Below are positions 6,667-8,885 of a stretch of DNA of 8,885 bases, in pieces. The stretch lies in NCBI GenBank assembly GCA_022729615.1, contig DZAQ01000050.1, positions 1 to 8,885 of the forward strand, written 5' to 3'. The position numbers and the translations under genes were made by a program. Positions within the stretch are counted from its first letter, which is position 1. Each line of letters begins with the position of its first letter. The DNA comes from Sulfurovum sp. Its GTDB lineage: Bacteria > Campylobacterota > Campylobacteria > Campylobacterales > Sulfurovaceae. Below the pieces are notes generated by a model. That model did not search any database. It was given only the letters and a program-made list of their open reading frames with translations, and was not told the DNA's origin.

Positions 6667-7490
6667 TTTTCACCCCTTAGATTATGAGACATCGCTCTTC
6701 TTGCCTCTATATCTGCCTCTATGGCGCTTCGCAAACCAAGAAGTGTGTCAAATTTTTGATTTCCCCGCAGATACTCGATAAACTCTATAACAATAACTCC
6801 TTCAACCTCTCCTATATCCCTATCAATGAGATGCGTCTCCACGGCAAAGGAGCCGTCTGTACTGAGGCGATGCCCCAAGAAAGAGACAGAGTCAAACCAC
6901 CTATCGCCCACTTTTGTACGGGTCGCGTAGATACCCTCTTTGGGCAGCTGATACCCCTCAACTTTGAGATTGATAGTCGGCACAAGCTCCCGCCTGCCTA
7001 GCCCCTGCCCTTTGATAACCTCTCCTTTGAGGAGATAGGAGCGCCCAAGAAAGCTATTGGCTCCGGCTATATCACCGATTTGGAGCTTAGCGCGGATCTT
7101 GTGCGAATGCACAGAGTCATCATCCAAACAGACCTGCTCGACAACCTTTACCTCGCCATCGAAGAGTTCTCGCAGATCACCAAAAGAGTAGCGGCGATTT
7201 TTCCCAAAGTGAAAGTCATATCCGACAACTATTTTTTTGAGTTTTGGAAAGTGGCGAAGGAGCATCCGCACAAACTCTCCTCCGTCTAAATGGCGGATCG
7301 TCTCAAGGGCATAGTAGCAGATCGGATAGGAGGTATAGCGCTCTCGCTCCCTGCCCGGCGTGAGATTGGCATATCCCGTCTCAATAACGACGATAGCTCC
7401 ATGCGAATCCAACTCCCCAAAGAGCTTCTGGTGTCCGATATGCATCCCGTCAAATCCGCCGATAGCAATAGCCTCTATAGTGTTCATCAT
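6663..7490 (-). CDS. ribF: bifunctional riboflavin kinase / FMN adenylyltransferase (FAD synthetase)
   Basis: RibF phosphorylates riboflavin to FMN and adenylates FMN to FAD in the cytosol. The N-terminal nucleotidyltransferase domain shows AIGGFDGMHIGHQ (9-21), VGYDFHFGKNRR (89-100) and the HSHKIRAKL segment (128-136) in place of the usual SSTxIR. The C-terminal kinase domain shows KGQGLGRRELVPTINL (160-175) with the PTxN motif, GIYAT (186-190), FAVETHLID (215-223) and IEFIEYLRGNQKFD (235-248). At 275 residues it is shorter than the roughly 310-residue E. coli enzyme, as seen in Campylobacterota. The first of two tandem ATGs (7490) overlaps the TGA of the upstream gene as TGATG, and no strong ribosome binding site is visible, pointing to re-initiation after that gene. 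The ATG at 7487 is an alternative. It is the middle gene of a three-gene operon. Confidence 0.95.
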   Translation of the reverse strand: MMNTIEAIAIGGFDGMHIGHQKLFGELDSHGAIVVIETGYANLTPGRERERYTSYPICYYALETIRHLDGGEFVRMLLRHFPKLKKIVVGYDFHFGKNRRYSFGDLRELFDGEVKVVEQVCLDDDSVHSHKIRAKLQIGDIAGANSFLGRSYLLKGEVIKGQGLGRRELVPTINLKVEGYQLPKEGIYATRTKVGDRWFDSVSFLGHRLSTDGSFAVETHLIDRDIGEVEGVIVIEFIEYLRGNQKFDTLLGLRSAIEADIEARRAMSHNLRGEK

Positions 7491-8098
7491 CAGCTAACAA
7501 CCCATGCACTCTCTACCAACAGCAGATCTTTGCTATAGATACGCCCGACAAATCGATCCCCGACACTATAGGTATTGACCCCCTTTGGCGTACCGCTCAT
7601 AATAACATCTCCATCCTCGAGGCTCATAAAACCCTTGATCTCTTCGAGCATCATTGCAGGTTTATAGATCATCAATCCATAGACCGCCTCCTGCACCAAT
7701 ATATCATTGATATGCAGCGTCATGGAGAGCTCTTCAACTCTACCCTCCAAAGGGACAAATCTCCCCAGCACACACGAGCCGTCGAACCCTTTGGCTCTCT
7801 CCCACGGCAACCCTTTGGATTTGAGATACTCTTGGGTATCCGCCTTTGTCAGATCAAGACCAAAGCCCACTCCGGTGATCTTGCCGCCTGCGATCAAAAA
7901 ACAGATTTCTCCCTCAAACCGAGTCTTTTCGCTAAAAAATCGAAGCCTATCGCTGATTGCGGAGTTGGGCTTGTTAAATACTACCATTGAGGAGGGAATC
8001 TCATTTCCAAGCTCATAGATGTGTTCGACATAGTTTCGTCCGATACAGACGATTTTGGATGGAGTATAGCTATGGTCTTTACACAAAATAGTATGCAT
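7490..8098 (-). CDS. fumarylacetoacetate hydrolase family protein (FAHD1/YcgM-like)
   Basis: Members of this small metal-dependent family act on beta-diketo acids; close types are acylpyruvate hydrolases, oxaloacetate decarboxylases or tautomerases, and 2-hydroxyhepta-type isomerases. The 202-residue product is a complete single FAH domain. It has CIGRNYVEHIYEL (18-30) with the lid residues H26 and E29, FNKPNSAI (41-48), the metal ligands E62 and E64 in FEGE, D82 in GFGLDLTKAD, LPWERAKGFDGSC (97-109) and the closing MSGTPKGVN (167-175). These match human FAHD1 and E. coli YcgM motifs as I recall them. The ATG at 8098 has GGAT 7 bases upstream and a strong -10 box behind it. It is the first gene of the operon with ribF and ppk2. 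The exact substrate cannot be read from sequence. A role on oxaloacetate would fit the nearby carboxylase, but that is inference. Confidence 0.88.
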   Translation of the reverse strand: MHTILCKDHSYTPSKIVCIGRNYVEHIYELGNEIPSSMVVFNKPNSAISDRLRFFSEKTRFEGEICFLIAGGKITGVGFGLDLTKADTQEYLKSKGLPWERAKGFDGSCVLGRFVPLEGRVEELSMTLHINDILVQEAVYGLMIYKPAMMLEEIKGFMSLEDGDVIMSGTPKGVNTYSVGDRFVGRIYSKDLLLVESAWVVS

Positions 8099-8127
8099 GT
8101 TGGATCCGGATAGTAAAATATAAAATG

Positions 8128-8156
8128 ATTATACGCTATTGAAGGTTAGATGCAAG
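8128..8156 (-). promoter_or_regulatory. promoter of the FAH-ribF-ppk2 operon
   Basis: On the minus strand a perfect TATAAT (8128-8133) is preceded by a weak TTGCAT 16 bases upstream. Transcription would start near 8121, leaving a leader of about 22 bases. As the next two genes overlap their predecessors, this is probably the main promoter of all three. Confidence 0.6.
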
Positions 8157-8184
8157 AGCAAAACTCCAACGAGACAAACTCTCT

Positions 8185-8200
8185 GCAACCCAATGGTTGC
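8185..8200. promoter_or_regulatory. palindrome in the promoter spacer of the WbqC-like gene (possible operator)
   Basis: GCAACC-CAAT-GGTTGC is a perfect 6-bp inverted repeat with a 4-base centre, ending exactly at the base before TATAAT. It lies upstream of the predicted transcription start, so it would act as DNA, for example as a repressor or activator site, not as an RNA hairpin. The binding protein is unknown. Confidence 0.4.
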
Positions 8201-8206
8201 TATAAT
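8198..8206 (+). promoter_or_regulatory. extended -10 promoter of the WbqC-like gene
   Basis: TGC-TATAAT (8198-8206) is a perfect extended -10 element with no good -35 box. The start would be near 8213, about 29 bases before the ATG. A perfect palindrome fills the bases just upstream and includes the TG element. Confidence 0.6.
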
Positions 8207-8241
8207 ATACTTTTGAATACAGAGTCTCAAAGGAAGCAGTC

Positions 8242-8885
8242 ATGAGCAAAAGAGTCGGGATGACCCAATCAAACTATATCCCTTGGAAGGGGTACTTTGA
8301 CTATATCAACAGTGTCGATGAGTTCTACTTTTATGATGATGTGCAGTACACCAAGCAAGACTGGCGAAATCGTAATGTGATCAAAACAGCCGCGGGGCTG
8401 GAGTGGCTCTCAGTACCGGTCGGCTCAAAACGAAGCAGACTTATTTGCGAAGTAGAGCTCACCCAGCACGACTGGCAAAAAAGCCACTGGGGCAAGATCC
8501 GTCAAGCCTATCAAAATGCTCCTCACTTCAAAGCCTATAAAGAGTTTTTTGATGAAATTTACCTTGGCAACAGCTGGACAAATCTCTCCGAAATGAATCA
8601 AACCGTCACAAAGAGAATTGCCACCGAGCTTTTGGGCATTACGACCAAGTTTGGCGACTCAAGAGAGTATCATCTCGAAGGTGAAAAGGCAGAGCGCTAT
8701 ATCCCGATGCTCCAAGAGATCGGCTGCACCACCTATCTCAGCGGTCCATCAGCCAAAAATTATCTCACCGAAGAGATGATGACAGATGCCGGGATCCAAC
8801 TCGAATGGATGAGTTATACCGGATATCCCGAATATCATCAGCTCTATCCCCCTTTTGAACATGCCGTCTCCATCCTCGATCTCAT
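8242..8885 (+). CDS. WbqC-like family protein (3' end beyond window)
   Basis: The first 214 residues are present and the reading frame is open at the window edge. The N-terminus MTQSNYIPWKGYFDYI (7-22), YDDVQYTKQDWRNRNVIKT, CTTYLSGPSAKNYL and the final GYPEYHQLYPPFEHAVSILDL are hallmarks of the WbqC-like family, which usually runs to about 230-240 residues, so perhaps 20-25 residues are missing. The family is named after an E. coli O-antigen cluster gene and is often found with polysaccharide genes, but its biochemical activity is not firmly established to my knowledge. No glycosyltransferase or sugar-nucleotide gene is visible on this side. The ATG at 8242 has AAGGA 7 bases upstream. It is divergent from the FAH-ribF-ppk2 operon across 143 bases that hold both promoters. 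Confidence 0.9.
   Translation, partial: MSKRVGMTQSNYIPWKGYFDYINSVDEFYFYDDVQYTKQDWRNRNVIKTAAGLEWLSVPVGSKRSRLICEVELTQHDWQKSHWGKIRQAYQNAPHFKAYKEFFDEIYLGNSWTNLSEMNQTVTKRIATELLGITTKFGDSREYHLEGEKAERYIPMLQEIGCTTYLSGPSAKNYLTEEMMTDAGIQLEWMSYTGYPEYHQLYPPFEHAVSILDL

Noticed and set aside
1..8885. CRISPR arrays, tRNA or rRNA genes, insertion sequences, phage or defence genes
   Set aside because: No regular repeat-spacer pattern, cloverleaf or rRNA signature, transposase, integrase or terminal inverted repeats were seen; coding is continuous with housekeeping families.

Overview
The window is bacterial and most likely from a free-living Campylobacterota (Epsilonproteobacteria), of the Sulfurimonas / Sulfurovum / Sulfuricurvum type. 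The grounds are a class II (plant/Helicobacter-type) DAHP synthase, a short RibF of about 275 residues, a stand-alone biotin carboxylase with pyruvate-carboxylase-like signatures, dense coding, strong TATAAT -10 boxes without good -35 boxes, and GC content that looks to be in the 40s percent by eye. Genus and species cannot be fixed from the sequence alone.

Layout. 13-1356 (-) is class II DAHP synthase, the first shikimate step, with its own promoter. 1357-1576 is a short intergenic region holding a cluster of DnaA-box-like nonamers and an inverted repeat. 1577-2284 (-) is cmoA, a tRNA wobble-uridine modification enzyme. A divergent promoter region (2285-2453) separates it from 2454-4292 (+), a response regulator with GAF, PAS and GGDEF domains (a diguanylate cyclase). 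4367-5821 (+) is a biotin carboxylase subunit, probably PycA of a two-subunit pyruvate carboxylase. It meets, tail to tail on a shared CTAG, a minus-strand operon read from 8098 down to 5818: a FAHD1-like fumarylacetoacetate hydrolase family enzyme, ribF, then a class III-like polyphosphate kinase 2. These three genes overlap by 1 and 4 bases. A second divergent promoter region (8099-8241) leads to a WbqC-like gene on the plus strand, cut off by the end of the window.

How the genes fit together. Most of the window is central metabolism: aromatic amino acid entry, anaplerotic carboxylation, FMN/FAD synthesis, polyphosphate-driven nucleotide phosphorylation and a small pyruvate/oxaloacetate-type hydrolase, plus one c-di-GMP signalling protein. 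I see no mobile element, CRISPR array, tRNA, rRNA, phage gene or defence island. I did not find a clear undescribed system. The items best worth a second look are the DnaA-box-like cluster at 1485-1547, the operator-like palindrome abutting the -10 of the WbqC gene, the orphan RR-GAF-PAS-GGDEF protein with an intact inhibitory site, and the translationally coupled FAH-ribF-ppk2 operon whose last stop codon overlaps that of the convergent carboxylase.
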